A model generated the notes under the pieces. That model ran no database searches. It saw only the letters and a program-made list of their open reading frames with translations, and had not been told where the DNA came from. Positions 52,813-63,417 of a stretch of 64,000 bases of DNA are shown one piece after another. The position numbers and the translations under genes are program-made. Source of the DNA: Deltaproteobacteria bacterium (GTDB taxonomy: Bacteria; Desulfobacterota; Desulfuromonadia; Geobacterales; Pseudopelobacteraceae); contig JAJXWO010000015.1 in the NCBI GenBank assembly GCA_021781535.1, forward strand, positions 17,717 to 81,716. Reading direction: 5' to 3'. How positions within the stretch are numbered: the first letter of the stretch is position 1; each line of letters starts with the position of its first letter.

Positions 52813-54153
52813 ATGCAACTGAAAGACAAAAAGACCCTTGTTGTCGGCCTGGCTAAAACCGGCGTGGCCTGTGCCCGCGTTCTGGCCTCAAAAGGCGCGC
52901 GGGTAACCGTCACCGACATGCGGAGCGAAACGGACCTGGCGGATCCATTGGCCGAACTGGCAAGATATACTATCATCCGGGAACTGGGACGCCATGATGT
53001 GGCAACGTTCCTGGCCAGCGACCTGATTGTGGTTTCTCCCGGAGTGCCTATGGACCTGCCGCAGCTGATTGCAGCGCAGCACGCTGGCCGGGAGATCATT
53101 AGCGAGATCGAACTTGCTGCACGCTTTATTACTGTCCCACTGGCAGCAATCACCGGCACCAACGGCAAAACCACCACGACCACGCTTCTGGGAGCAATCT
53201 TCAAACATAACGGCTATCACACGTTTGTCGGCGGCAACATCGGCAACCCGTTGATTGAACTGGCGGAATCTCCCCAGATCGTGGATCAGGTGGTTGCCGA
53301 GATCAGCTCGTTCCAGCTCGAATGGATCACATCTTTCCGCCCCACGGTGGCCGCGCTTCTTAACCTGAGTGAAGATCACCTTGATCGTTACCCGGATTAC
53401 CAGACATACATCGATGCAAAGTTGCGAATTTTCGAGAATCAGACCGGTGATGATTTTGCGGTAGTCAACCGCGATGACGAACTGGTCTGGCGCCATGTGC
53501 AGGGGCTCAAAGCGACACTATTTCCCTTCAGCCGCAAAATTGAACTCGATGAAGGTATTTTTTTCAAAGACGGCGTAATCACGTATCGTCATGACGGTCA
53601 CGAAGAATGCTTCCCCACCGCCGCCATCCGGTTGCAGGGGGTACACAACCTGGAAAATATCATGGCTGCGACGGCATGCGCACTGCTGCTCGGTTGCCGG
53701 CCTGATGAGACTTTTGAGACGATACTCTGTTTTGAGGCGCTGCACCACCGTATGGAGTTTGTGCGCGAAGCAGGCGGCGTCAGCTACTACGAAGACAGTA
53801 AGGCGACCAATGTCGGGAGTGTCGAGAAGGCCCTGGAAAGTTTTACAAACATCACGCTTATAGCCGGCGGCAAGGACAAGGGCGGTTCCTACGCCCCGCT
53901 GGCCCCGCTGGTCCGTGAGCGCGTGGAACACCTGATATTGATCGGCGAGGCGGCGGAACGGATGGAGCAGGAGCTCGGTGCGCTGACTGACACACACCGG
54001 GCAGCAACCCTGGAAGAGGCCGTGAGGATTTCCGCACGCATAACAGCTGCAGGTGGGACTGTTCTCATGTCGCCCGCCTGTTCCAGTTTCGACATGTTCC
54101 GTGATTATGAAGAGCGGGCGCAGAGATTTATCGCAGCAGTGAAAGCGTTGTAA
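52813..54153 (+). CDS. murD: UDP-MurNAc-L-Ala:D-glutamate ligase
   Basis: 446 residues. It adds D-glutamate to UDP-MurNAc-L-alanine. [19 protein letters not shown] near the N-terminus binds the uridine nucleotide, [19 protein letters not shown] (about 112) is the P-loop, and [11 protein letters not shown] (about 181) and [12 protein letters not shown] near 322 are family motifs. The gap to ftsW (50 bp) holds a weak GGCCGGCC palindrome but no evident promoter. Confidence 0.96.
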   Translation: MQLKDKKTLVVGLAKTGVACARVLASKGARVTVTDMRSETDLADPLAELARYTIIRELGRHDVATFLASDLIVVSPGVPMDLPQLIAAQHAGREIISEIELAARFITVPLAAITGTNGKTTTTTLLGAIFKHNGYHTFVGGNIGNPLIELAESPQIVDQVVAEISSFQLEWITSFRPTVAALLNLSEDHLDRYPDYQTYIDAKLRIFENQTGDDFAVVNRDDELVWRHVQGLKATLFPFSRKIELDEGIFFKDGVITYRHDGHEECFPTAAIRLQGVHNLENIMAATACALLLGCRPDETFETILCFEALHHRMEFVREAGGVSYYEDSKATNVGSVEKALESFTNITLIAGGKDKGGSYAPLAPLVRERVEHLILIGEAAERMEQELGALTDTHRAATLEEAVRISARITAAGGTVLMSPACSSFDMFRDYEERAQRFIAAVKAL

Positions 54154-54203
54154 AGCTGTCCGACACGTTTGACATGTCTGGCCGGCCAGAGGATTAAACA
54201 CCT

Positions 54204-55331
54204 ATGTTCAAAAAGCTGGAAGAATATGATCTGGTGATCATGCTGATGGCAATTGCCCTGACCTGTTTTGGGGTAGTAATGGTCTATTCGGCTTCTTCAG
54301 TCATGGCTGCCAAACGCTTTCATGACGGTTTCTTCTTCCTCAAACGCCAGGGCCTGTTCGCTTTGTGCGGCTTTGCAATCATGCTGGGAACCATGCGCGT
54401 CAACTACCAGTTCTGGCGCAAGCTGGCCGCTCCGATCCTGCTGGGGTGCATTATATTGCTGGTACTCGTGCTGATTCCCGGGATTGGCGGCAGCGCCGGA
54501 GGAGCGTCCCGCTGGATCAGGCTACCCGGTTTCAATCTTCAACCTGCTGAAATTGCCAAGATCGCCCTGATTATGTACATGGCCTATTCGCTTGACAGAA
54601 AACAGGATAAAATCAAACAGCTCGGTCCCGGATTTGTTTCATACATGCTGATCCTGGTCGTAATGCTGGGACTTCTGCTCAAACAGCCGGATATGGGTTC
54701 TGCGCTGACACTGGCAGCAGTCGCCATCATTATGCTCTTTGCAGCCGGAACACGGATGGTCTACATAATTTCGATATTCCTGATGTCGATGCCGTTCCTC
54801 TATTTTCTGGTAATGAATGTCGCCTACCGCAAACGGCGGATCCTGGCCTTTCTCAACCCGTGGCAAGACCCGCAAAACAGCGGTTTTCAGATTATACAGT
54901 CGTGGCTGGCATTCGGAACCGGTGGGGTCTTCGGACAGGGACTGGGCGAAGGAAAACAGAAACTCTTCTACCTGCCGGAGGCTCATACCGACTTCATACT
55001 CTCGGTAGTCGGCGAAGAACTCGGCTTTCTCGGAGTCATCGTTATCATCGGCATGTTCTTTCTGCTGGTGCAGCGGGCAATGCGCATTGCCGTTGCCGCT
55101 CCTGACACATTCGGCCGCTTTCTGGCTTTGGGAATTGCCGTACTGTTCGGGATTGAGGCTTCGGTCAATATGGGCGTGGTCACCGGCCTTCTCCCGACGA
55201 AAGGTCTGGCACTCCCCTTTATCAGCTACGGCGGCAGTTCTCTTTTGATCAGCCTGTTTGCAGTCGGCATTCTGCTCAACATTTCATCGGGGCTGAAGAT
55301 TTCCTCCATCAGCCTTAAGGAGGAAAAATGA
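54204..55331 (+). CDS. ftsW: Septal peptidoglycan glycosyltransferase FtsW
   Basis: 375 residues, ten membrane segments, SEDS family. It polymerises lipid II at the septum with FtsI. VMVYSASSVMAAKRF near residue 25, GASRWIRLPGFNLQPAEIAK near 100 (QPAE is diagnostic), the loop with the catalytic Asp region after the seventh segment (LPEAHTDFILSVVGEELGF, about 256) and GLPFISYGGSSLL-like LALPFISYGGSSLLISL near 330 are present. Its stop overlaps the murG start (ATGA). Confidence 0.96.
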   Translation: MFKKLEEYDLVIMLMAIALTCFGVVMVYSASSVMAAKRFHDGFFFLKRQGLFALCGFAIMLGTMRVNYQFWRKLAAPILLGCIILLVLVLIPGIGGSAGGASRWIRLPGFNLQPAEIAKIALIMYMAYSLDRKQDKIKQLGPGFVSYMLILVVMLGLLLKQPDMGSALTLAAVAIIMLFAAGTRMVYIISIFLMSMPFLYFLVMNVAYRKRRILAFLNPWQDPQNSGFQIIQSWLAFGTGGVFGQGLGEGKQKLFYLPEAHTDFILSVVGEELGFLGVIVIIGMFFLLVQRAMRIAVAAPDTFGRFLALGIAVLFGIEASVNMGVVTGLLPTKGLALPFISYGGSSLLISLFAVGILLNISSGLKISSISLKEEK

Positions 55332-56482
55332 AGCTGATCATTGCCGGCGGCGGAACCGGCGGACATCTCTTCCCCGGCATTGCCGTTGCGGAAGAGTTTC
55401 TGTCACGCGACCCGGCTAACGAGGTGTTGTTTGTCGGAACCGAACGGGGCATTGAAGCACGGGCGGTACCGGCGGCGGGCTATCCATTGGAGCTGATTTC
55501 AGCAGCCGGCATTCGGGGAAAAGGGACGTTCAGCCAGCTCAGAGGTACGGGCATGATGGTATATGGCTATGCGCAGTCAAGAAAGATACTAAAAAGGTTT
55601 CGACCGGATATGGTGCTTGGTGTTGGCGGCTATGCCTCGCTGCCAATGGTGCTGGCGGCCCGCGGCATGCAGGTGCCGCGATTCATCCATGAGCAAAATG
55701 CGATTCCAGGGTTGACGAATCGCCTGTTGGCCAAGTTTGCCACCAGGATTTTCATTACACTGGAAGAATCGGCCAGCTATTTTCCTTCCGCGTCAACCAT
55801 GTTGACTGGAAATCCACTACGGCGTCAGATCCTCAATATGATTGCAAAGCAAGCTCTCACCCCGGGGCCGCTTTCTTCGCCGGGTGAAGAGAAACTGTGT
55901 GGGGATAAAGCACCCGGCAGCTTCCGGCTGTTGGTTTTCGGCGGCAGCCAGGGCGCCCATGCGATCAACGCCGCCATGAAAGATGCACTCCCGTTATTGA
56001 AAGATAGTCCGATCAAACTGTCCATCACCCATCAGACCGGCGAAAAGGAGTGTTCAGAGGTTGCGGCAGCATACCGTGCAGCAGGTGTCGAAGCAATAAC
56101 AACCCCTTTCATCAGTGACATGGCGGCAGAATACGCCAAAGCCGACCTGATAATCTGCCGGGCAGGCGCCACAACCATTGCCGAAGTGACCGCCTGCGGC
56201 AAGGCATGCCTGTTCATACCCTATCCGTATGCGGTAGATGATCACCAGCGGCGTAACGCCGAGGCACTTCTCAAAAAGGATGCCTGTTTTATGATGCTTG
56301 AGCAGGAGCTGACCGGCAAGACTCTTGCCGAGTCCATCCGCACACTGGCTACAGATACTGATCTCGTGCGCCGCACCGGAGAAACGGCTTTTATTCTGGC
56401 AAAACTGGATGCCGCCAAGATCATCGTGGATGAAATGATCCAAGAAACTACACACAGAGGGACTCCATGTACGGAAAAATAG
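55328..56482 (+). CDS. murG: Lipid II synthase MurG (UDP-GlcNAc transferase) with linker insertion
   Basis: 384 residues, roughly 20 more than usual. It adds GlcNAc to lipid I to form lipid [21 protein letters not shown] (about 6-24) is the first Gly-rich loop, [14 protein letters not shown] (about 98) and [17 protein letters not shown] (about 119) belong to the N-domain, [14 protein letters not shown] near 204 and [21 protein letters not shown] near 278 to the C-domain. Between the domains, residues 175-194 ([13 protein letters not shown] in the middle) look inserted; see the repeat entry. Overlaps ftsW and murC. Confidence 0.95.
   Translation: MKLIIAGGGTGGHLFPGIAVAEEFLSRDPANEVLFVGTERGIEARAVPAAGYPLELISAAGIRGKGTFSQLRGTGMMVYGYAQSRKILKRFRPDMVLGVGGYASLPMVLAARGMQVPRFIHEQNAIPGLTNRLLAKFATRIFITLEESASYFPSASTMLTGNPLRRQILNMIAKQALTPGPLSSPGEEKLCGDKAPGSFRLLVFGGSQGAHAINAAMKDALPLLKDSPIKLSITHQTGEKECSEVAAAYRAAGVEAITTPFISDMAAEYAKADLIICRAGATTIAEVTACGKACLFIPYPYAVDDHQRRNAEALLKKDACFMMLEQELTGKTLAESIRTLATDTDLVRRTGETAFILAKLDAAKIIVDEMIQETTHRGTPCTEK
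55850..55905 (+). repeat. In-frame palindromic element inside murG
   Basis: TCACCCcGG (55857-55865) pairs with CCGGGTGA (55880-55887), one base bulged, encoding [12 protein letters not shown]. Similar TPGP...GE peptides from palindromic repeats turn up inside or beside genes in many bacteria. It sits in the flexible inter-domain linker. Confidence 0.45.
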
Positions 56483-57846
56483 ATAAAATACACTTCGTTG
56501 GCATTGGCGGCATTGGCATGAGCGGCATTGCCGAAGTGCTCCTCAATCTTGGCTATAAAGTTTCCGGTTCCGATCTGCGCGGCTCCGACATCACCGAACG
56601 CCTGTCCGTGCTGGGAGCCGAAATCGGTATTGGCCACAGTGCAGAAAACCTGAAGAATGTCGACGTAGTGGTGATCTCTTCCGCCGTTCATAATGATAAC
56701 CCGGAGGTGATTGAAGCCAAGAAGCTGCACATACCGGTTATACCGCGCGCAGAAATGCTTGCCGAACTGATGCGAATGAAATACGGCATCGCCATTGCGG
56801 GAACTCACGGCAAGACAACGACCACCTCTATGGCCGCTGCCATCCTGGGGCATGCCGGCATTGATCCAACGATTGTTATCGGCGGCAAACTGAATGCCAT
56901 CGGCACCAATGCGCAGATCGGACAGGGTAAATTCCTGCTCGCCGAAGCGGACGAATCTGACGGTTCCTTTCTGCTCCTTTCACCGACAATTGCCGTAGTT
57001 ACCAATATTGACGCCGACCACCTCGATCATTATTCCGGCATAGAAGAAATCAAGGATACGTTTGTCGAATTTATCAACAAAGTGCCATTCTATGGTCTGG
57101 CGATCCTCTGCCTGGATGACAAGAACATCCGTGAAATTCTGCCACGGGTCAAAAAAAGGTACATGACATACGGGCTGTCAGCCCAGGCGGATATCCGCGC
57201 CACCCACATCAGGCATGATGGTTTTATCACCTCATTTGTTGCTCATTTCAAAGGGTACAGGCTTGGTGAGATTTCCTTCCCGATGCCGGGCCCGCATAAC
57301 GTCCTGAACGCCATGGCATGCATTGCCGTGGCTCTTGAGCTGGATGTTCCGTTCGTGGCCATGCAGGAAGGATTCGCTACGTTCAGCGGCGTCGGGCGAC
57401 GCTTTACCGTCAAAGGCGAGCCACACGGAGTTATGGTGGTTGATGACTATGGCCACCACCCGGCAGAAATTAAGGCAACATTGGCTGCAGCGCGACAAGG
57501 ATGGCCTGAGCGCCGCATTGTGGCCGCCTTCCAGCCGCACCGCTACACCCGTACCCATGAACTGTTCAACGAATTCGTAACCGCTTTCTATGATGCTGAC
57601 ATACTGGTATTGACCGATGTGTATGCCGCCGGAGAGAAGGCGATTGAAGAGGCCACGGCAGAACGGCTTTCACAGGAAATCAGCCGTCACGGGCAAAAAG
57701 ACGTGACATATATTCCGGAACGGGAACTGATCCCCGAACATCTGGCCGGAATCGTCCGTGAAGGCGACATTGTCATCACTCTTGGTGCCGGAAATATCTG
57801 GCAGCAGGGGGAAGCGTTAGTCCGGTTACTGGGAGAAAAAAACTGA
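56467..57846 (+). CDS. murC: UDP-MurNAc:L-alanine ligase
   Basis: 459 residues; ATG 56467 lies 16 bp inside the murG end. It adds L-alanine to UDP-MurNAc, first step of the stem peptide. [18 protein letters not shown] at residues 8-25 binds the UDP sugar, [19 protein letters not shown] (about 113) is the P-loop, and [14 protein letters not shown] near 326 is the MurC signature. Its stop overlaps the probable CTG start of murB. Confidence 0.96.
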   Translation: MYGKIDKIHFVGIGGIGMSGIAEVLLNLGYKVSGSDLRGSDITERLSVLGAEIGIGHSAENLKNVDVVVISSAVHNDNPEVIEAKKLHIPVIPRAEMLAELMRMKYGIAIAGTHGKTTTTSMAAAILGHAGIDPTIVIGGKLNAIGTNAQIGQGKFLLAEADESDGSFLLLSPTIAVVTNIDADHLDHYSGIEEIKDTFVEFINKVPFYGLAILCLDDKNIREILPRVKKRYMTYGLSAQADIRATHIRHDGFITSFVAHFKGYRLGEISFPMPGPHNVLNAMACIAVALELDVPFVAMQEGFATFSGVGRRFTVKGEPHGVMVVDDYGHHPAEIKATLAAARQGWPERRIVAAFQPHRYTRTHELFNEFVTAFYDADILVLTDVYAAGEKAIEEATAERLSQEISRHGQKDVTYIPERELIPEHLAGIVREGDIVITLGAGNIWQQGEALVRLLGEKN

Positions 57847-58730
57847 AGCCTGTTGCAATCAAAATACGCGGCCAACTGCTGAGCAACGAACCGATGAGCC
57901 TCCACACCTCACTTAAGACTGGTGGCCCGGTTGATCTGTTCGCAATTCCGGAAGATACTGCGGATCTTCAGGATCTGCTGTCATGGTTAGGCAAGCAGAA
58001 CATCCCGTGGCTCCCGATTGGCAAAGGTTACAACCTGTTGGTGCGGGACGGGGGCGTTCGCGGGGCGGTTATCTCGCTGGAGCGCTTCGACCGGATCGAC
58101 GTTATTGAAGAAGGGTTGATAAGAGCGGAAGCGGGAGCCGAAAATCTGGCTGTGGTACGGTTTGCACAGCGACTTGGACGGGGAGGTATCGGATTTATAT
58201 CCGGGATTCCCGGCACGATCGGCGGGGCGATAAAAATGAATGCCGGTGCATATGGCGAAGGGATACTGGAGCGGACCGAATATCTTACCCTGCTGCGCGG
58301 CGGAAAAATCAGTGACTACCGAATGACAGAGCTTGATTACGGCTACCGCCACCTGAGACTGGAAGATGGCGACATCGTGTTGGCAGCGGCATTCAGGCTG
58401 GATGAACGAGAGCCGTCACACACCGAGGAGGAGATCCGCAAAGATCTGGAACTGCGGCGTTCGAAACATAACGTCGGCTATCCAAGCGCAGGGTCATTTT
58501 TCAAAAATCCGCACGGCCAGGCTGCCTGGCGATTGATTGATGCTGCCGGAATGCGTGGTGAAAAAGTTGGCGGTGCACAGGTTTCCGAGGTGCACAGCAA
58601 TTTCCTGGTTAACAGGGGAAACGCGACCGCTCAGGATTTCCTTGACCTGGCAGCGATCGTAAAAAATGCTGTATTTGCCTCATCCGGTGTGAAGCTTGAA
58701 GAAGAAGTTCGAATAGTTGGCGAAACGTAA
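57843..58730 (+). CDS. murB: UDP-N-acetylenolpyruvoylglucosamine reductase, probable CTG start
   Basis: It reduces enolpyruvyl-UDP-GlcNAc to UDP-MurNAc with FAD and NADPH. The first ATG in frame (57894) would give 278 residues and cut off the N-terminal helix. Upstream the frame reads [17 protein letters not shown] before [12 protein letters not shown], as expected for the family; the only plausible initiator there is CTG 57843, overlapping the murC stop (CTGA) with GGGAG six to seven bases upstream. That gives 295 residues. [35 protein letters not shown] and SAGSFFKNP follow in normal order. Confidence 0.9.
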   Translation: MKPVAIKIRGQLLSNEPMSLHTSLKTGGPVDLFAIPEDTADLQDLLSWLGKQNIPWLPIGKGYNLLVRDGGVRGAVISLERFDRIDVIEEGLIRAEAGAENLAVVRFAQRLGRGGIGFISGIPGTIGGAIKMNAGAYGEGILERTEYLTLLRGGKISDYRMTELDYGYRHLRLEDGDIVLAAAFRLDEREPSHTEEEIRKDLELRRSKHNVGYPSAGSFFKNPHGQAAWRLIDAAGMRGEKVGGAQVSEVHSNFLVNRGNATAQDFLDLAAIVKNAVFASSGVKLEEEVRIVGET

Positions 58731-58847
58731 TAGTTATTTTGTTCCTAACCAGATGATATGACCAGAATTTATGTTATGCATATTTTGCCGAATATCAGAT
58801 TAGTGAAAGCACAATCCGGTTCATAACGGAAACAAGGGCATCGAAAT

Positions 58848-59774
58848 ATGATAAAATCAAAAAAAATCGGCGTACTGTTCGGCGGTCTTTCGGCCGAACG
58901 GGAGGTCTCTCTTAAAAGCGGTGCCGCCGTCTATCAGGCGCTTGTTGCGCAGGGGTACAACGCGGTGGCTATTGATGTCGGCCGTGATCTGGCTGATGTT
59001 TTGAAACGTGAAGGAGTTGAAGTTGCCTTTATTGCCCTGCATGGCCGCTATGGAGAAGACGGCTGTGTGCAAGGATTGCTGGAACTGCTCCGGATCCCGT
59101 ATACCGGGTCCGGCGTCCTCGCCAGTGCTCTCGCCATGCACAAGCTTTACAGCAAACAGGCTTTTGCCGCCAGCGGCATCCTGACCGCACCCTTCCGGTG
59201 TTACCGACGCGATGAAACCGTAACTGTGGACGAGTTGCCATTCTCCCTGCCGCTGGTTGTCAAGCCGGTCCAGGAAGGCTCCTCGGTCGGAGTCTCTATT
59301 GTCAAAGAAGAAAGTCAGCTGCCACAGGCGCTTGAAATGGCTTTTCGACATGATGACGAGATACTGGTTGAACAGTTCATCAAGGGACAGGAAGTGCAGG
59401 TAGGAATTCTTGACAACCGGCCGATAGGCGCTATCGAAATCGTTCCCAAGAATGAGTTCTACGACTTCGAGGCAAAATATACCGACGGTATGGCAGAGCA
59501 CATTTTCCCCGCCCGCCTGGAAACAGAACTGTACGAGAAAGCGCTGCAGGTTGGCCTGGCAGCCCACCGCTCTTTGGGGTGCACAGGCTACAGCCGCGTA
59601 GACCTGCTGGTGACCTCTGCCGGCGACTGCTACGTACTTGAAGTCAATACCCTGCCGGGGATGACAGCGCTCTCGCTCCTGCCGGAAATCGCCGCAAAAG
59701 GCGCGGGGGTGTCGTTTGAAGCACTTGTTTCACGTATAATTGAATCAGCAGCACTCTCAATAAAAGGAAACTAA
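58848..59774 (+). CDS. ddl: D-alanine-D-alanine ligase
   Basis: 308 residues, ATP-grasp fold; AAGGGCATCGAAAT before ATG. It makes the D-Ala-D-Ala dipeptide used by Mur[19 protein letters not shown] (about 8) is the substrate loop, [16 protein letters not shown] (about 138) binds ATP and [18 protein letters not shown] near 264 holds the metal-binding Glu and Asn. A 117-bp A+T-rich gap before it could hold a promoter, though none is clear. ftsQ follows in 3 bp. Confidence 0.96.
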   Translation: MIKSKKIGVLFGGLSAEREVSLKSGAAVYQALVAQGYNAVAIDVGRDLADVLKREGVEVAFIALHGRYGEDGCVQGLLELLRIPYTGSGVLASALAMHKLYSKQAFAASGILTAPFRCYRRDETVTVDELPFSLPLVVKPVQEGSSVGVSIVKEESQLPQALEMAFRHDDEILVEQFIKGQEVQVGILDNRPIGAIEIVPKNEFYDFEAKYTDGMAEHIFPARLETELYEKALQVGLAAHRSLGCTGYSRVDLLVTSAGDCYVLEVNTLPGMTALSLLPEIAAKGAGVSFEALVSRIIESAALSIKGN

Positions 59775-59777
59775 CGA

Positions 59778-60602
59778 GTGCGGGACTTTGCCAATTCATC
59801 ATACCAGCGCAGAAAAGTGGCGCCCAACAAAGTCAAGGTTCAGCGTACACCGCTTGACCTCAAGAAACATTTGCGCCTGATAAAGAGGGTTGTCACCGGC
59901 CTGGGCGCGCTCGTCCTGATGAGCGGCATCGCATATGGTGGGTATCGGGCTATCACATCGGTTACCCTGTTCTCTCTCAAATCAATCGAAGTATCAAACA
60001 CAAAACATCTGACACGTGAAGAGATCCTCGGTTTGGCAGGTATAGAGCCAGGTAAAGATCTGCTCCGCATGAATCTGAAAAGCATGGGTGAACATATCCT
60101 GCAGAACCCCTGGGTTGAAACGGTACACATTAACCGGTATTTTCCGGATACTGTTTCAATCGCCATCACCGAGCGTGAACCGGTGGCAATTGTCAACATG
60201 GGTTTCATTTACTATCTTGACAAAAAAGGAAATATTTTCAAGGTACTTAATCAGGGTGATAAGCTTGATTTTCCGGTTATTACCGGCTTCAGCGAAGAAG
60301 ATCTGAGCAGCGATCCAAAAGGGACACAAGAGTCACTTGAAGCCACCTGTGATCTCCTGAATATATTACATGAAAAGGGCGCATTAATCCTTGCGGATGT
60401 ATCAGAGATTCATTACGATAAGGGGTACGGTTTTACTCTGTTTACCGCTTCCGGTGCCCTTCCGGTCAAGGTCGGTTCGGAAGATTTCCCCGCAAAAGTG
60501 GAGCGCTTCGCCCGCATCTATCGGAATCTGATGGTGCAGCTACCATCAATTAGTTACATCGACCTCGATTATAACGACAAAATAATTGTAAAAAAGAGCT
60601 AA
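59778..60602 (+). CDS. ftsQ: Cell division protein FtsQ
   Basis: 274 residues; GTG start with AAAGGAAACTAAC upstream. Topology: basic cytoplasmic N-terminus (about 1-35), one membrane segment (about 38-58), a POTRA domain (FSLKSIEVSNTKHLTREEIL onward, about 66-135) and a beta domain. FtsQ recruits FtsL and FtsB to the septum. ENPWVETVHINRYFPDTVSI-like sequence near 110 is the typical POTRA end. Length is normal. Confidence 0.95.
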   Translation: MRDFANSSYQRRKVAPNKVKVQRTPLDLKKHLRLIKRVVTGLGALVLMSGIAYGGYRAITSVTLFSLKSIEVSNTKHLTREEILGLAGIEPGKDLLRMNLKSMGEHILQNPWVETVHINRYFPDTVSIAITEREPVAIVNMGFIYYLDKKGNIFKVLNQGDKLDFPVITGFSEEDLSSDPKGTQESLEATCDLLNILHEKGALILADVSEIHYDKGYGFTLFTASGALPVKVGSEDFPAKVERFARIYRNLMVQLPSISYIDLDYNDKIIVKKS

Positions 60603-60639
60603 TTACCACATTTATATTTATGCAGCAGGAGGGAGCGGT

Positions 60640-61878
60640 ATGTCAGCTACAAAACGGGAAAATCTGATCGTCGGCCTCGACATCGGCACCACCAAGATTT
60701 GCGCGATTGTCGGCAATGTCACGGAAGAAGGTATCGATATCGTCGGCATCGGGACAAGCCCTTCCAGCGGCCTGCGCAAAGGTGTTGTCATCAACATTGA
60801 AAGTACCGTGGGTGCAATTCGCAAAGCCATTGAGGAAGCCGAATTGATGGCGGGCTGTGAAATCAAGTCCGTCTATGCCGGCATTGCCGGCGGACATATC
60901 AAAGGGCTTAACTCGAACGGCGTGATCGCCATCAGGAATCGTGAAGTTTCACAAGAGGATGTACGCCGGGTTATCGACGCCGCCAAAGCGATCAACATTC
61001 CGATGGATCGTGAAGTGCTGCATATCCTGCCGCAGGAATTTATCATTGACGAACAGGACGGCATTCGCGAACCGCTCGGCATGAGCGGCGTCAGGCTGGA
61101 AGCCAAGGTGCATATTGTAACCGGTGCCGTGGCAAGTGCCCAGAACATTGTCAAGTCATGTAACCGGGCCGGACTGGATGTCGCTGACATCGTCCTGGAA
61201 CAATTGGCGTCATCCCACGCTGTCCTCTCCGAAGATGAAAAGGAACTTGGCGTCTGCATGGTGGATATCGGTGGTGGAACGACCGATATTGCAATTTTTG
61301 CTGATGGGGCGATCAAATATACATCGGTAATTTCGCTCGGGGGCAACCAGCTCACGAATGATATTGCCGTAGGACTCCGCACCCCGTTTGCCGAAGCTGA
61401 GAAGATCAAACAGAAATACGGGTGTTGCCTGGCTTCGCTCGTCGGCAAGGAAGACAAGATTGAAGTGCCGAGCGTCGGGGGGCGCAAGCCTCGTGAACTT
61501 TCACGCAACGTCTTGTGCGAAATTCTTGGCCCGCGCATGGAAGAGATCTTCTCGCTTGTCAATCGCGAGATCATTAAATCCGGACTCGAAGATTCTATCG
61601 CATCAGGAGTCGTTATCACCGGCGGTTCCAGCATTCTGGAAGGAATACCGGAACTGGCAGAGCAAATATTCAATCTCCCAGTACGCCGGGGCCTTCCCCA
61701 GAAGATCGGCGGCCTGACGGACGTCGTGAAATCCCCGGTTTATGCTACCGGCGTCGGCCTGGTTGTTTATGGAAGCCGCAACTCGGGATCCCGCGAATTC
61801 CCGACCGGCAAACCGGAAGCAAACCTGTTTGGATCCGTTTTCGGACGGATGAAGGGGTGGTTTCGAGAGTTTTTCTAA
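60640..61878 (+). CDS. ftsA: Cell division protein FtsA
   Basis: 412 residues; GCAGGAGGGAGCGGT before ATG. An actin-like ATPase that ties FtsZ filaments to the inner membrane. VGLDIGTTKICAIVGNV at residues 12-28 is phosphate loop 1, CMVDIGGGTTDIAIF (about 206) phosphate loop 2 and VVITGGSSILEGIPEL near 326 the adenosine loop. The last residues (GRMKGWFREFF) form the amphipathic membrane-targeting helix. ftsZ follows after 109 bp. Confidence 0.97.
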   Translation: MSATKRENLIVGLDIGTTKICAIVGNVTEEGIDIVGIGTSPSSGLRKGVVINIESTVGAIRKAIEEAELMAGCEIKSVYAGIAGGHIKGLNSNGVIAIRNREVSQEDVRRVIDAAKAINIPMDREVLHILPQEFIIDEQDGIREPLGMSGVRLEAKVHIVTGAVASAQNIVKSCNRAGLDVADIVLEQLASSHAVLSEDEKELGVCMVDIGGGTTDIAIFADGAIKYTSVISLGGNQLTNDIAVGLRTPFAEAEKIKQKYGCCLASLVGKEDKIEVPSVGGRKPRELSRNVLCEILGPRMEEIFSLVNREIIKSGLEDSIASGVVITGGSSILEGIPELAEQIFNLPVRRGLPQKIGGLTDVVKSPVYATGVGLVVYGSRNSGSREFPTGKPEANLFGSVFGRMKGWFREFF

Positions 61879-61987
61879 CCTGACCTAAAATTATTTTATT
61901 TTTTCTTTTGATTCTTGGCCAAATAGAGGTTACATTTCCGTCACACTTAATCGAATCCGGGTCATTATACATATAGAGGAGGGATGC

Positions 61988-63157
61988 ATGTTTGAATTTG
62001 ATGAGACCATTGAACAAAGTGCCGTTATTAAAGTAATTGGAGTCGGTGGCGGCGGTGGCAATGCCGTCAACACCATGATATCCAGTTCTATACATAAAGT
62101 AGATTTCATCGTTGCCAACACTGATGCCCAGGCATTGCGCACGTCAAAAGCCCCGGTCAAACTCCAGATCGGCAGGGAGTTGACCAAAGGGCTTGGAGCC
62201 GGTTCAAAACCAGAGGTTGGAACTGCTGCTGCTCTTGAAAACAAGGGGCAACTTGCGGAAGCAATCAAAGGAGCCGACCTGGTTTTCATCGCTGCCGGAA
62301 TGGGTGGTGGTACCGGTACCGGTGCTGCACCGGTTATCGCCGAAGCTGCCCGTGAAACCGGCGTCCTCACCGTCGGAGTCGTAACCAGACCCTTCACGTA
62401 TGAGGGTAAGGCACGTTCGGTTCTCGCTGAACAGGGGATCGCAGATCTGAAAAAACATGTCGACTCATTGATCATCATCCCCAATGACCGCCTCATCAGC
62501 CTGGCCAGCAAAAACATGTCTCTTTTCGACGCATTCAAACCGGCAGATGACGTTCTTCGTCAGGCTGTTCAAGGGATATCCGAACTGATCACGTCAACCG
62601 GGCTGATGAATCTGGACTTTGCCGATGTCAAAACGGTTATGAGTGTCCGCGGTATGGCCATGATGGGCATTGGCATGGGCAATGGCGAAAATCGCGCTGC
62701 CGATGCCGTTAACAATGCCATCTCCAGCCCGTTGCTGGAAGACAATGACATCTCCGGTGCCAAAGGGGTACTGGTGAACATCACCGGCTCTGAATCCATG
62801 ACCATGGACGATTACAATACGGTCAACCGCATCGTCCATGAGAAAGTTCACGAAGAAGCCAATATCAAGATTGGAGTCGTCCGTGATGACGAGATGGGGG
62901 ACAACATCAAAGTAACCGTCATCGCCACCGGTTTCGGCGATCGGTTTGATGTTGAAAAAAGTCGCGACATCCGCAGAAGCAGCATCTCGTTGGCAGAAAA
63001 GCATGTCGTCACTCCAGTGTCTCTCGACCGGCCGACCTTCCAGCGCGACCGTGAAAAGACAGAAAGCATCACGAGAATCCGTCCGGCAGTCTCATTTATT
63101 GAAGAAGATGAAGACCAGTACGACATTCCAACTTTTTTACGTAAATCAGTGGATTAA
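61988..63157 (+). CDS. ftsZ: Cell division protein FtsZ
   Basis: 389 residues; AGAGGAGGGATGC before ATG. The tubulin-like GTPase that forms the division ring. GVGGGGGNAVNTMI (about 18), the signature AGMGGGTGTGAAPVIAE (about 104-120), and the T7-loop region NLDFADVKTVM near 209 with the catalytic Asp are present. The variable linker is short, and the conserved tail YDIPTFLRKSVD that binds FtsA and others closes the protein. Last gene of the dcw cluster. Confidence 0.98.
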   Translation: MFEFDETIEQSAVIKVIGVGGGGGNAVNTMISSSIHKVDFIVANTDAQALRTSKAPVKLQIGRELTKGLGAGSKPEVGTAAALENKGQLAEAIKGADLVFIAAGMGGGTGTGAAPVIAEAARETGVLTVGVVTRPFTYEGKARSVLAEQGIADLKKHVDSLIIIPNDRLISLASKNMSLFDAFKPADDVLRQAVQGISELITSTGLMNLDFADVKTVMSVRGMAMMGIGMGNGENRAADAVNNAISSPLLEDNDISGAKGVLVNITGSESMTMDDYNTVNRIVHEKVHEEANIKIGVVRDDEMGDNIKVTVIATGFGDRFDVEKSRDIRRSSISLAEKHVVTPVSLDRPTFQRDREKTESITRIRPAVSFIEEDEDQYDIPTFLRKSVD

Positions 63158-63167
63158 AACCAGTAGC

Positions 63168-63207
63168 GCCGGAAAGGGGCCTGCCATGCGGCAGACTCCT
63201 TTCCGGC
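63168..63207 (+). terminator. Hairpin after ftsZ (end of dcw cluster)
   Basis: GCCGGAAAGG (63168-63177) pairs perfectly with CCTTTCCGGC (63198-63207), with an inner CTGCC-ATGC-GGCAG hairpin. No T-run follows, so termination may be weak or Rho-assisted. Confidence 0.6.
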
Positions 63208-63417
63208 ATGGCCGTATCCATCCTGCTTCTGCACTCGACACGTCTTCCTGCCCTGCTTTATCCAATAGTTTTTTACATCAACCCAGTTAACAACCTGATA
63301 TATCTAAGTTATTTTATTTTCGAACTCGTCCTTAAGAATTTTCTGGACGAACAGGAAACTCTCCCGTATCCTAATTAGTTGCAGCATATTACTATACAAA
63401 CAATGAGAGGCAATCCA

